From Hymenoscyphus infarciens (Eukaryota > Ascomycota > Leotiomycetes > Helotiales > Helotiaceae), in NCBI GenBank assembly GCA_001414345.1, contig LLCB01000336.1:1-64000 (forward strand): a stretch of 64,000 nucleotides of DNA, read 5' to 3'. The notes beneath the pieces were generated by a model, which was given only the letters and a program-made list of their open reading frames with translations, ran no database searches and was not told the DNA's origin. This document shows positions 34,309 through 45,245 of the stretch, in pieces. The position numbers and the translations under genes were made by a program. Position 1 is the first letter of the stretch. Each line of letters starts with the position of its first letter.

Positions 34309-34791
34309 CAGTGAGTTAAGAGTTAAGCTTCCCTTTTAACGATATTTTATAAACCGTACGTTTTTAGAAAATTTCTTAATTTATTATTTATTTTAGAAAA
34401 TAGAAAAATAAACTATTCTTTAAGATATAAGACCTAGCTTTAAAGAACTATTACATCTTCTTATATATCCTCTCTATTTATTACTATATCTAAGCAAGTA
34501 TAATAAGAGTAAACTTAATTCTTAAAAAACCCTTTTTTCGTAAGAAATTTTTTTATACTCTTATAAATTTAAGCAGTCTCTACTAAGACTTAATAAAACT
34601 TTAAATATATTTAAAAGTAGCTATTTTCTTCTTAAAAAGTTTATAGAGTAAGAAAGGGGGTATAGAGCTCTTATTAGCTGTTCTCGAGGATATAATAACA
34701 TACGTTGTTGTTAAGTAAAGAGGGTAGGAAATAAGAAATTTCTAAAAACGCACGGTTTATAAAAAAGGGAAGCTTAACTCGCAACTCACTG
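34309..34791. mobile_element. TA-flanked MITE, 483 bp
   Basis: The ends are inverted: CAGTGAGTTAAGAGTTAAGC at 34,309 and its counterpart ending at 34,791 (reverse complement CAGTGAGTTGCGAGTTAAGC). The match goes on through CTTCCCTTTT and TATAAACCGT[AG]CGTTTTTAGAAA, roughly 70-75 bp in all with a few gaps. TA lies immediately outside each end (34,307-34,308 and 34,792-34,793). The interior is AT-rich, RIP-like, and non-coding. TA duplication indicates Tc1/mariner-type mobilisation in trans. Confidence 0.88.
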
Positions 34792-35078
34792 TAGGTTCGG
34801 TTTCGCAGACCCGATTCCAATCGACCGTACCTAAGTCAAGATTTGTGAGGTTCTCAATCCAAGAAGGAAGGGTGGTGCCCAAGTTGAGTGGTCCAAGGAA
34901 AGAAAGTCTTCCCGTCTACTCTGTCTAGAAGTTATAACTAACTTGTGTATTTTGATTTGCGGATCGCTAGCTCCTTCCAAATAAATTACTACTCTCTTAT
35001 TTTTCCAACGCCCTGGCAAAGGAAGCGTCCGACCCAGCGAGCCACGGCCCGTTCGAAGTATTTGATGACTGGCAAGGT

Positions 35079-35671
35079 CAGTGTTGCCAGTAGTATTATT
35101 ATAGTAAAATACTACAGTATTTTAAATAAATATATCATCGGAATATTTTAATAGTATGTATTTATTTTTAAACCTAATATTACTACTACACTATACTACT
35201 TATTTAATATTATGACGGTACTAATTGTATACTATTTAATAACTCGCGTACTAAAACCCAAAAATGAAGCTATTCCCACTTTTATTAAGCTAAGCTATAT
35301 ATAAAGATTTTAAGGCTATTTTAGAAGCAATTATTATAATTCTTTTTTCAAAGTACTCTATTTGACTAGATCTATAAATCTCGCTATTAAGATATATGCT
35401 TTTTAGTTTATACGTTACGTTATATAATTCCAAAGTATAAGGCTGAAAATAAGTAGGTTTAAAATCCGAGGTAAAAAGCACTAAAAAGCTTAAATCTGAT
35501 AGGCTTAGTAATACTATAGTATTATCATGATATTACTTAAAATACTAATAATATTAATAGTGATATAAATAAATATTGTTAGGATTATATAGTGTAAATA
35601 GTATGTATTAAACTCTATTTCTAACGATATATCGTAGTGGTATGATATTCCAGATACTACTAGCAACACTG
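35079..35671. mobile_element. hAT-type non-autonomous element, 593 bp, with perfect 8-bp duplication
   Basis: The 8-mer GGCAAGGT occurs at 35,071-35,078 and 35,672-35,679, directly flanking the element. Termini are inverted repeats CAGTGTTGCCAGTAGTAT and ATACTACTAGCAACACTG. An 8-bp duplication with CAGTG-type ends is characteristic of hAT transposons. The interior is very AT-rich with no coding capacity for a transposase. Confidence 0.9.
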
Positions 35672-36163
35672 GGCAAGGTGTTCAGCTCGACCTCATTATT
35701 TTCCTCAGCGACAGCTGAATATCAGTCCACCAGGCCAGCACCGCGATGTCAAACGCCCCTGGGCAAAGACGACATCCAGGGCCTTCTACCTCTGCCACAG
35801 CCTCGACGTCGACATCGACACACAGTTGAAGAAGAAAAAGCGACAATAAACAGTACGTACAAATGATTTAATTTCTACTTTTCATTCTCTTCATATCGGA
35901 GTCTAAATCAAAATTCCCAATATCGTAGACCCCACCCACAGACCCCCTTGGGGGATCAGAACCAAGGAGATAGAGAACAAGGGAGCATCCCAGATACAGA
36001 ATTGCGAGAAGGAAATTATAACGCCCAGCAATGAGAGAGAAAATTTGGAAGAACCAGAGATGTCTATTTGCAAGAATGGTTTTGGAAACGTTCTTCCTCA
36101 CAAGGCAAAAATTTCCCCACCCCAGAATTTCTATAAGATCCGATCCCATTCGATCATCATTCA
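35672..36163. other. Intergenic, no gene recognised
   Basis: Lies between the hAT element and the 3' end of the co-chaperone transcript. A 111-codon minus frame (35,868-36,203) has hydrophobic stretches but overlaps the more convincing frame described at 36,164-36,412 and has no other support. Confidence 0.4.
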
Positions 36164-36412
36164 TCAAATCGATCGACGCACATACACAAACAACCGGAAG
36201 CACACCAAGCCCACCACCCCAATCACCGCGAACAAGGCAATGACATCAAAGGGTAACAGAACGCCAGCGAGTAGGACCCCCCATCCAAGTTTGCGAAGCC
36301 GCGCCAGGTTTGCATCCGAAATATTATTACCCCTATCAAAATCCCCTCGACTGAAAGAATGCGAGTTTCCTGGCTCGGTGCTAGCAGGTTTAGAATGTAG
36401 GTCCTCGGCGTC
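36164..36412 (-). other. Open in-frame extension after the co-chaperone stop codon
   Basis: Directly after the TGA that ends the DnaJ/TPR gene, the same frame stays open for 82 codons to a double TGA. There is no Met in it. It starts polar (D-A-E-D-L-H-S-K-P) and then carries a long hydrophobic part, LGWGVLLAGVLLPFDVIAL followed by FAVIGVVGLVCFRLFVYV, and ends in basic R-R-S-I. It would add one or two membrane helices if reached by stop readthrough or by an unseen splice. It could also be chance. No strong readthrough context (such as CTA after the stop) is present. Confidence 0.35.
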
Positions 36413-38567
36413 TCATTGAAACTGGAAGCCTCCCGGGAAACCCTGCGGTGCTCCTCGTCGTCCTCCTCCTCCACCACCTGGCATGCCACCGCCGCCGAAG
36501 CTGTGGAATCCACCTCCCCCACCAGATCGGCCGCCTCCTCCCATCTGTGCGCCGAACATTTGCATTAGGATCTCTGGGTCGATGTTCATGCCACCGCCCA
36601 TTCCACCACCACCTCCTCCAAATCCTGACATTGGGTCTTCTAAGTCTACGCCGCTATCGTAACGTGCACGCTTCCTATATTTCGGTTAGCATAGTTAATT
36701 GGGTCGAGGTACTTCAGAACATACTCAGGGTCACTCAGCGTCTCGTAACTTTCCCCAATATCCTTGAAACGTTCCGCAGCATGCTCGTCGTCAGGGTTCT
36801 TATCTGGATGATGGATAATGGCTGCTTTCCGGTAGGCTTTCTTAATGGCGTTGTCATCGGCATCCTTGTCGACACCCAGAATCTTGTAGTAGTCTTTTCT
36901 TAAGCTCTTCTTTAACTCCAATTCCGCCTTTCGTACCTCCTTTGCAGCGGCAGCATCCGATGGATCTTGCTCGGCAATCTCCTTGAGAAGACGAACCGCA
37001 CCTTCCCAATCGCCAGATTGTCCCAACGCAGTTGCTTTGGTCTTCTTGGCTTTAGTGTATGAAGGTTCAAGTTGAAGAGCACGCTCGCAGTCGGCAATGG
37101 CAGCCTTGTAATCCTTCAGCTGAATTTGGCACAACGCTCTATTTTGAAGCAGTTTCGAGTTGGTGCCTTTGTTTAGTGGATCAACGTCCAGGGCTTCTGT
37201 ATATTTGTCGACGGCTGCCTGGTAACGACCACCTTTATAATCTGCATTCCCCTCTGTTTTCATTCGGTCCAACTTTTGAACCATTCTTAAATATTTGACT
37301 GCTTGTCGGTAATCGGGATCGCAGCTCAATGCTTGCCGGAAATGTTGAATAGCCTTATCATTGTCGCCTTGAGCATAGAGCGCTCTTCCTCGTAAAACCA
37401 GAGCTTCGGGATCTGCGTTGTTATTTCTTAATAGTGACATGGCTATGTTTTGAGCATCTCCGAGCGCATTAACGTTTCCCATCTTCAGGTATGCCTCTCC
37501 TCTCATCAATTGCCACTTGCGTGGTTTTGATGTGCCAACTCCGAGCAATTTTTCAGCCTGGTCTAGAGCATGTAGAGCCATCGAACCAGTTGTGCCGTTC
37601 TCAAGCGCATCCTCTGCGTTGGTGATATATTGTAACATGTTCTTGGTGGGAGCCATATCTTTCACCGAGGGCGGGGGCTGCATTCGTTGGAATGTATTGA
37701 GAGCATCTTGTGGGCGACCTAAAGAGGTATAAATTCGAGCTAACCGGAGGAGGATCTTGCTGTTTTGAGGATCTAATTCATCGGCACGGGTGCAATCTTC
37801 TAATGCTGGAATCCAGTGGCCTGCTGCCATATATGCCGCCGCGCGATTGCTAAGATAGGTAGCTTCTCCGGGTTGTGCTTCCACCGCTGCAAAAATTTCC
37901 CGTCAGCCAACAATGATTTTTTAATGGCATGCCAGTGAGCAAACTTACCTTTGGTATACTGCTCGATCGCTCTCTTGTAGTCCTTGTTCTTGTAAAACGC
38001 ATTGCCAGCATTCTTGAACGCTTCGGCTTCCTCAGGCGTAGCAGCGGGTGGTGAGGCCACAGGACTGGTGGGGTTTGATCTGTGAGGGGGAGGCGCTGGA
38101 CCTTCGATATTTGGTGCGCCTGTGCCATTACTCCCGTTCGTCTTCGCAGGCTCGGATGGCGGAGGACTTTTGGCTTGTGGCGGGGGAGAGTTGGGAGCTG
38201 CCTGTGGGCTCTCGACATCCAAGTTCATCTTGTCCTGGTCCGACATGGCGCTCAAAGCTGAGAATCTGCGGAGTTGGTCTGGCGGCAGGTTTAACGGGTG
38301 TGTGGTTTTGGGATCAAAAGGGTGTCGCGGTGAATTATTTGATTTTGGAACGCTCCGACTGTTGCGAGGAGATCCTTGCTCTGCCTTTCGGCTGTGACCC
38401 TGATTCTCGTCTCGAGCCTTGCCTGATCGTGAAGAAGATGAGGATGACTTTTTGGGGGGCGACCGTGATCGGTGCGGATGCGAGGTCGATGCCGGTTCCG
38501 ATTGACCTTCGTCTTCGCTGGTAGGCGTCTTCTTGGATTTTTTGGGTGATTTGGAGAAGAAGTTCAT
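36413..38567 (-). CDS. DnaJ/TPR co-chaperone (DNAJC7-like)
   Basis: Three exons, 38,567-37,949, 37,886-36,725 and 36,674-36,413, give 680 residues. Introns are 62 nt (GTAAGT...TTTTGCAG) and 50 nt (GTATGT...CTAAC...ATATAG). The first 165 residues are a Ser/Pro-rich basic tail. Several TPR motifs follow, from [20 protein letters not shown] through [17 protein letters not shown] and later repeats. A J domain lies near residues 520-590, with Y-Y-K-I-L-G-V and the H-P-D tripeptide needed to stimulate Hsp70. The end is Gly-rich ([10 protein letters not shown]). This is the arrangement of DNAJC7/TPR2, which handles client transfer between Hsp70 and Hsp90 in the cytosol. A perfect three-unit heat shock element lies 536 bp upstream. 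The long N-terminal tail is larger than in animal homologues. Confidence 0.88.
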
Positions 38568-39102
38568 TGGGATATTTTTTGGGTGAAGGCGAATGGAGGT
38601 AACCGGAAAAGGCGTTGGCGCTGGAGTTGGTCTGGAACTAAGAACGACACCCGCTGAGTAGTGCGTCTAGTCTGCAGGTGCAGGTGCAGTTGCAGTTGCA
38701 GAGCAGAGCGGATGGTGGAGAAGTCGTCCTTGAGTGCTTTAGTTGCTTTTTTGCTACAGTATCAGAATTCGAGACCGGTTTGCTGGGTTCCCGCGGTGAG
38801 GGAGGGAGGGAGAGGAGAGGGGAGGGACGGGGATGAGGTGCCGTGGTTGGCTGGCTTCAACCTTTTTTTATTTTCCAACCGTAAGCCAATTCCATGCGCA
38901 AACGAGTCTGGAGTGAAGGAAGGCTGCGATTCGATTTTTGGTCGTGGCGTTCGGAAGACCACGGTTGACGCTCTCTCAACGAAATATAAAAAAAGAGGGA
39001 TTTAGAGAAATTACAACGAAAGAGGAACGAACGCAGAATTGAATCGAGGCTGGCTAGCTCTGGCAAAAAATCCGTCGGAGGCTGGGCTGGGACCGTCGAG
39101 TC

Positions 39103-39115
39103 TTCTGGAACCTTC
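39103..39115. promoter_or_regulatory. Heat shock element upstream of the co-chaperone gene
   Basis: TTCTGGAACCTTC is an exact TTCnnGAAnnTTC array of three alternating units, the consensus bound by heat shock factor. It lies 536 bp before the ATG of the DnaJ/TPR gene, in a GC-normal promoter region, and no other gene starts nearby on this side. Function is inferred from consensus and neighbour. Confidence 0.55.
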
Positions 39116-40219
39116 CACCTCAACCCAATCGAGAGATTCGAGATGTGCACGGCGGTAATGAATCAGGGCAAGTTATGAAGGGGGGAAAGTGGATAGGATA
39201 GATGAACAGGAAAGCAAGAAGGAAAAAGGGGAAGTCTGTGAGCCAACGCCACTTTTATATGAGCTTGACGGCGTCTCGAGGGCGTTTATGAATTGATTAA
39301 TCGATCATCGTCTGGTCGCTTGTGTAAACAACCCCCTCGACCCCCAGCTGGAGCCAGCCATTCTCCATTTTCCATTTTCCATCTTGGATACACGATAAAG
39401 AGAAACCTATCGACGACCCTTGTTCAAGCTCACTTTACCAATCATCAGAATCACCGCGATGAGCTCATCTTGCCCACATTTTCTGCAGCTTCATTGGATC
39501 CAGATGCGAGCTTGCATAACATGAAGCTCTAGAAATATTCACTACTTATGAACCAAGTCACTCATTTCCCAATTTCAATGAGCACATCTACTTTTCGGGT
39601 CTTCACCAGTGGAAATTTCTTATATGAACCCGAAATTAACTTTGCAAAACTGATTGCACCTATGGCATACCTTCGATGTATTCAGAGTTCAAACCTAATT
39701 GTCTTTAGAGTTCTGATCAGCAATCAACGACAAAGAATTATACAAGTAAGACAGCCATATGGGAATTCACCGTTACAGGGAGAGTACGGGAATCGATTGA
39801 CTTGGTTAGATGCGATGAACCTTGTAGATAGCTCGGAAGTCTTTCGTATTTTTATTCCACACTCCGCCTCAAATTGCTATTCGTTATGGATCGAGGCTGA
39901 AGGCTTCTGATCTCGAATTTTGCTTACTGCAACTCACAAGCCGGCAAATATCTTTCTTCTGTTGCGCATGCTTCTGCTTCACCAGGGAGTGCAGGAGCTC
40001 TTAGAAGTGTTGGACAATAGAGCAACTATAGTCACGAAACCCTATAACCCCTAGTGCTTCTAGTACTGTATAAGTTTGATCTAACCTGCTTAAGTGGCTT
40101 AAACTTGTATTGAGAGAACAAAGTCGATATTGTAGTGATAATTGAGGTCACGTGGTATAATAAATTGCTTCGGGGAAAGATATACGGTGGAGTAGAATTC
40201 TTCTCATTTCTTCATTTCT
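39116..40219. other. Intergenic, one doubtful small frame
   Basis: A plus-strand frame of 120 codons at 39,548-39,910 has no domain and no signal peptide; I do not annotate it as a gene. The remainder shows no repeat or RNA gene. Confidence 0.4.
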
Positions 40220-42165
40220 TCATTTCTTCCCTTTCCCGAAATGCACATCTAAAGTCCCCTGCGATTTGCCCCTTTTTCGCTTCTTATCACTTCCTGCATT
40301 GCCATCTCCATCTTCTCCTGCCTCATTATCATCTGCGGTAGTCTGGTCCTTACCATCACTCTTCACATCCTCGAACAGCTCTTCCCAAGAACCATTCAAG
40401 ACCTTAGGATCATTACCATATAACCCAACCGTGTAGGCCTTCTTCATCGCATCAAGACAAATCGTTCGACGCTCCGAAAAGTCAAACATGGGTCGAGGAT
40501 ACACCCCATTCTCGGTTTCTTCACCAGAACTTGTGGTCTTTACCAACTCCATCACCACCTCTTCCCCAATAAGCTTGACCTTCGCTTTCTTCAAATCCCC
40601 AAGCGGCGTCTTCCAAGGCTCATAAATATACTTCTTATCCACCCCCTCCAATTCGGGTACGTACCGCTTGACTAAAGTTCCTTCAGGATCCCACTTCTTC
40701 CCAAAAGCAATAGGACTATACATCCTAAAATACTGACTGAAAAAGGCCGTACAACTCAACCATTGCCAATTCCCAACATTACAAGCCACCTCATGATCCA
40801 ATAACCATTCTTCAAACACCTCTGCACCGCGTTCCCAATGTATATAGCATCCTCCTCGCGTCAGGAAACAGGCTACGGCATGACGACCAAGATGATGAAT
40901 CCAGCCTTCCTGTCTCAATTGTCGCATCAGTGCGTCAATGAATGGGAAGCCAGTCAAGCCATATTTCCACCGTTGAAACCAAATTTCTGCTTCTTCGGAA
41001 TCAATTCGGTACGTTCCAGACAGGAGATTGGTGGTTGGCGAGATGTCGCTTGGAAGGTGCCATGGTATAAAACGACAATGAGCATTGTTTATCGCTTGTG
41101 CGAAGTTGTGACCCAGTGCTGCTTGGGCAACAAAGTACATATCTCGGAATAAAAGTTGGCCTATGAGAGAGACTGGAGGCTGAGATGCTTTTCCAGAATA
41201 AGCTTTTAGGGTATCTTGAACGCGCCAGTAGAATTCTCGAATGCTGAGACTGCCAAAGTGAAGGTGGGGGGAGAGGAGAGTGGTGGATTGAGGGAGGAAA
41301 TCTGTTGGTGCTGTTTTGGGTTTTTCGAATGTGGCGGTATACTTTTTATCTTCTACGATCTTTGAGAGTGCTGCAAGTGCGTGGGTTTCTCCTCCTCGAT
41401 GACTTGTTGTAGCTGCTGGGAATCCAAGTTCTTCGAGGGACGGGACCGCGAAATCTCCTTTTGGTCCCGATATTTTTTGGTATGATTTATCGGTGTGTTT
41501 CCTCGGCGCACTGTTGAAATCTGGTTTCTGTTCCGGTTTCTGTTGCTCGAAATCTAGTGGTGTTTCCCCAGGGTTTGGTAGGGAAGTTGGTGCTGGAATT
41601 GGTCTTGGTACCGCACCAATCTTTGGGCCAGCAGTTTCGACTTGAGAAATAGTCATCGTGGGTTTGTTGCCATTTTTCTTCACGAGCTCATCGCTATCCC
41701 ATAATGTTCGACCTGAGCGTACAATAACTTCCACTCCAGCCTCCTTGGCAGCTTCCATCACAATTGCATCTCTATCGCGAGCATACGCATCAGTGTCTTT
41801 TTCGAAGACTAAATGTGTTATATTCCAAGCTTTGAATAGCTTCGGAAACAGAGTCTGTGGTGCCTCTCGCAGGAGAAGTAATTTTGATTTCTTGTTGAGC
41901 TTGGTTATGGATTTCGAGAGGTCATTTTGACAATCGATTCTATGAAAATGTTCAGCCTCCTATTTCTTTTCACTCTGAAGTCAAACAGGACATACAGAAA
42001 TTGCCATCGATTCACCCCGACTCTTGCTCGGTACACATAGTGTGGATCCCACGTCCAGACAGGCCAGAAGGCTTCAGGCTGAAGGTCCAAGGCTGCTTTT
42101 AAAGCTGGCGAGTCATGGAGTCGTAAATCTGTTCGAAACCAATATATCACCCTTGGTTTTGCCAT
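40220..42165 (-). CDS. (6-4) photolyase / cryptochrome family protein
   Basis: Exons 42,165-41,996 and 41,939-40,220, separated by a 56-nt intron (GTATGT...TTTCATAG), give 629 residues. The N-terminal photolyase domain starts V-I-Y-W-F-R-T-D-L-R-L-H-D. The FAD-binding region includes P-H-L-H-F-G-S-L-S-I-R, WIHHLGRHAVACFLTRG and NWQWLSCTAFF, and YSPIAFGKKWDPEG. The HH-x-x-RHAVACFLTRG block is characteristic of the (6-4) photolyase and animal-type cryptochrome branch, where the first His pair acts in (6-4) lesion repair. The enzyme uses light and FAD to repair pyrimidine (6-4) photoproducts in DNA; a signalling role is possible in fungi. The C-terminal 60 residues are acidic then basic (KKRKRGKSQ, a likely nuclear signal). 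The length is somewhat above the usual 500-550 because of loops and the tail. Confidence 0.9.
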
Positions 42166-42498
42166 CGTAAGGTTCTAGGGCGTGTTCTATCTCGAAAGCT
42201 TTTCATAGCCGGTTGTTGCGTGTTGTTGTTGGTTGCTTTTTTTTTGTGGTTGGTTTGTGTATGACGTCTGCACTTGGTGGCTTGAGCCAGAGTCTAGTCC
42301 AAAGACGGCGCCACTTCTAACCGAGTTAGTCAGGGGTAAATTGCCTTCTGGGAAGCTTCTGTCTTTCTAGAAGTGACCTAATTTTGGTGTCAATGTACCG
42401 CAAAGGTGTGCAAGCTACCTGTCACCCTGAAGTCCCTTGCTGAATCGTCATGCAATCGATTTTTTTGGACGACCAGTCTTGCACCGTCAGCTAGACTT
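42166..42498. other. Short intergenic region
   Basis: Upstream of the photolyase gene and downstream of the next leftward gene. A T-run at 42,238-42,247 is the only notable feature. Photolyase promoter elements were not recognised. Confidence 0.4.
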
Positions 42499-44587
42499 TC
42501 ATACAAAGAGTTGGTTGCAAAGCAATATGCCAAATCCATTCCAAGTAGGAGGCCACAAGAATGATTCCAAAATGGACTTCACATCTTCCCAACTGTTTAT
42601 CCCAAGCTTCTCACAATAGAACGCCTGGTATTTCAAAGCCCAAGAACGACAAGGCTTCTCACTGGCAAGAATACCTCCTACAAACAAAGCCCACAGGAAA
42701 AATCTATCAAGTCTCGGGTTATTGCCAGATGAAGTTACCACATCCAGGAAGGGAAATATTTCAGCTTGAAGCTGAGCCAGATATCTATCCATGATACATG
42801 CTTCAAAGATGATGTGTCGAATGTAACTATCGAGCAGTATCATAGCTGCGTTATAGCAAATGCCATCGAGTTTGTTCGCATACGGATTTTTTGCGATGGT
42901 CATGAGTGTTGCTTGGCTGAGCAAGATCTCATCACTCTGCACCAATGAACATATTCCAAGATCTTCATCTCTTTCGATTTGTGGAGGAGTGAGCCCGGTA
43001 AGCCTTTGGATTTCGTGCATCAATCTATGAAGGTCATTGCCAAGAATTTCAAGATTTGACCCAACATGATCTTCATCGTCTCGAGCGGCCTCGATTGCTT
43101 TTCCGATACCTTGTCGATTCTGGAGAGGTAACAAGCCAATGTATTCGGAAAGAAGAAATGTGAGGCTAGTTCCCATTGCATTCGCGCAATTCAGGTCAGC
43201 CCTGTAGCAAGATCATTCGTTAGCATTTCACGATAACTTGGGTGCGTTTGCTTCCCACCAAAGAACCATGCGTTTAATATAAGTGTTGATTCCCGAATCA
43301 AGACCTCCTCGCAGGTCAACCAGCTTCTTCAATCCAGCGAGGTGTATTTTGGCAGCTGGTAAAAGGACGTTCGAATCCTACGAAGTGTGCAACCCTATTA
43401 GACAGTTTCCTAAAGGATTAAGCGCGAGTTCTACATACCCCATAAGTTGCTTGGTAACTTGCCAATGCTGCTACCGCACCAATTGTACCATCTTCAATGG
43501 TAGTTGAGACATCACCTAGTCTTTTGTTGATGATATTCATTGCTTCTGTTCGAAACTCCAGAGCTTTGATGGGATGTAATCGGTTCTGATATAGGCCTGC
43601 GAAATGCAAGAGAGTCATGAGAAGTAAAGGCTCATCTTGAACTGATTGGAAGAGCCATTCCAGCCGAAGTCTGCCGATAAACTTTGTATGGGGAAGGATT
43701 TTATTTGCTAGAAGCACGCAGAAAAGTCAGCGGGAAGTGGTTTGTAGAACAAAAGAGACGATGAGCGGATTCTTAAGCGTGGTTTGAACAACCAAGAAGC
43801 ATCGAGTCTAGAATCTTCGTCGAGTCGAAGTTGTACTGAGGAATGAAAACGAACTGACCCTGGTAGAGGAGTGTCTGCACACGATGACAAACAATGATGG
43901 GCAGTACGCCAAATGGATCCAGCACGCCCGCATGAGCCGATCGCGGTAGGCTATCGATTCCCGGACCCTCAACGATCCCCCAGACAAATGGGGTACTTTT
44001 ATATTTCCTTGCTCGAGAGGCTACAGTATTATAATCTTTGGAAGGAATAATAAGATTACTATGATTGGAAGACGCATTGCATTGCTGGCGTTGTCCCTTG
44101 ATCGAGTTTGCGTTTAGTCCAGTGCTGGGTTGTTTCTCAAAGTCTTTTGAGGGATGTTTGCCCTTCCGATTCCTCTTTTTGGTCTCCTTCAACCCACCAG
44201 GACCCAGTGTGAACCGTTGTTTTTGTGGAACTGTGCCTTCCGCTAGATCAGGCTTGGGGTGTGCCGCAAGTAGTTGATGAGAGACTCCTTGCTTTAGTCT
44301 ACTGTTTTTCAAATCTCGTCTAACGTGAGCACGAACAGCAGTCAAGGACTCCCCATGAACCTTTCCCGAGGGACCTTCTGTCTCAACGAAACGGAATTCA
44401 TAACCCTCCTTTGCATTCCTTTCAGTCTCGTTTCCGTCGATAGATTTACTGCCACGATCAACCACTGCTGCTGCTGAACGGAATGAATTTTCAACAGAGA
44501 GGTCCGCATCAACTGTCCGAACTGGTCAATAATAGCCTACAATAGCAAAATAAGCAACTCACCTGTTTCGAAAGTCATCGTAATCAT
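42499..44587 (-). CDS. Fungal transcription-factor-like protein (DUF3468 type), five exons
   Basis: Exons 44,587-44,563, 44,512-43,859, 43,707-43,439, 43,377-43,259 and 43,201-42,499 join in frame to 589 residues. Introns are 50, 151, 61 and 57 nt with GT...AG ends. The tiny first exon (M-I-T-M-T-F-E-T) is the only in-frame ATG after an upstream stop. The N-terminal part has Y-E-F-R-F-V-E-T and V-R-A-H-V-R-R-D-L, seen in this group. The body has LEWLFQSVQDEPLLLMTLLH, GAVAALASYQATYG and H-L-A-G-L-K-K-L-V-D-L-R-G-G-L, the conserved core of fungal-specific transcription factor-like proteins (sometimes named tachykinin family or DUF3468). No Zn2Cys6 DNA-binding cluster is visible, so direct DNA binding is uncertain. 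Targets are unknown. Confidence 0.78.
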
Positions 44588-45245
44588 ACTCCGTCAAACG
44601 GCTACCCCCTTTTTGGCCTGGAGTGTTGAGTCAGCGTGGTCAAACGATGCATTACTCGACACCCCCACGTGGACGCCCTATAGAGACAGAACGCGCCAGC
44701 ACAGGTTATTTTGGGACAGATGTCGATAGAACAACTCCACCCAGAAACAGACCTAGGTGTACTGACACGATCCAAAGGGTATGTAAAAAGGCTCTGCGGT
44801 CAGTAAACACCGTTGCGTGCTGATCGAATTGCGGTATACAACACACTGAGCTGTTACAACGAATTTTGGGGGAACAATTAGAAGAAATAGAAATAGTGAC
44901 TTAGGATTTGAGGTTGTACGGCGAGTGAAATGCGGGTGTAAGCTGACTCTTCATTGGCCACCGCACCGGATAAATTGAAGTACCAAGCCAATAGAAGAGT
45001 GAACCAAGAACAAAGTGGAGTTTCACGAACGCAAGAAACTCAAAAGGCATTTTTCAACAACTTTGGACAGCTAGAACGATAATTAGTCTAGGAGACTACG
45101 ATACATCCTTCCTAGGCCCACCAGGTGCCGGAATAAAGAAACACAGCTTGCTGAAGAAACATCCCAAAGTTTTCACACCTTTTCTTTTGCGACAGCTCCT
45201 AAAACCTCACAAAGTTCCGAATACTCTAGAGCAGATCCAGCTGAC
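44588..45245. other. Intergenic, no gene recognised
   Basis: Promoter side of the transcription-factor-like gene and 3' flank of the DUF899 locus. Small frames here have no support. Confidence 0.4.

Noticed and set aside
37800..37948. C-terminus of a 255-residue protein reading through the first intron of the DnaJ/TPR gene
   Set aside because: The GTAAGT donor and TTTTGCAG acceptor restore a continuous TPR repeat, so this is intron sequence.
39548..39910. 120-residue plus-strand protein
   Set aside because: No domain, no recognisable promoter or codon pattern; treated as chance open frame.
43360..43385. tRNA T-loop-like GTTCGAATCC
   Set aside because: It falls in the third exon/intron border of the transcription-factor-like gene and no acceptor or anticodon stem can be drawn around it.
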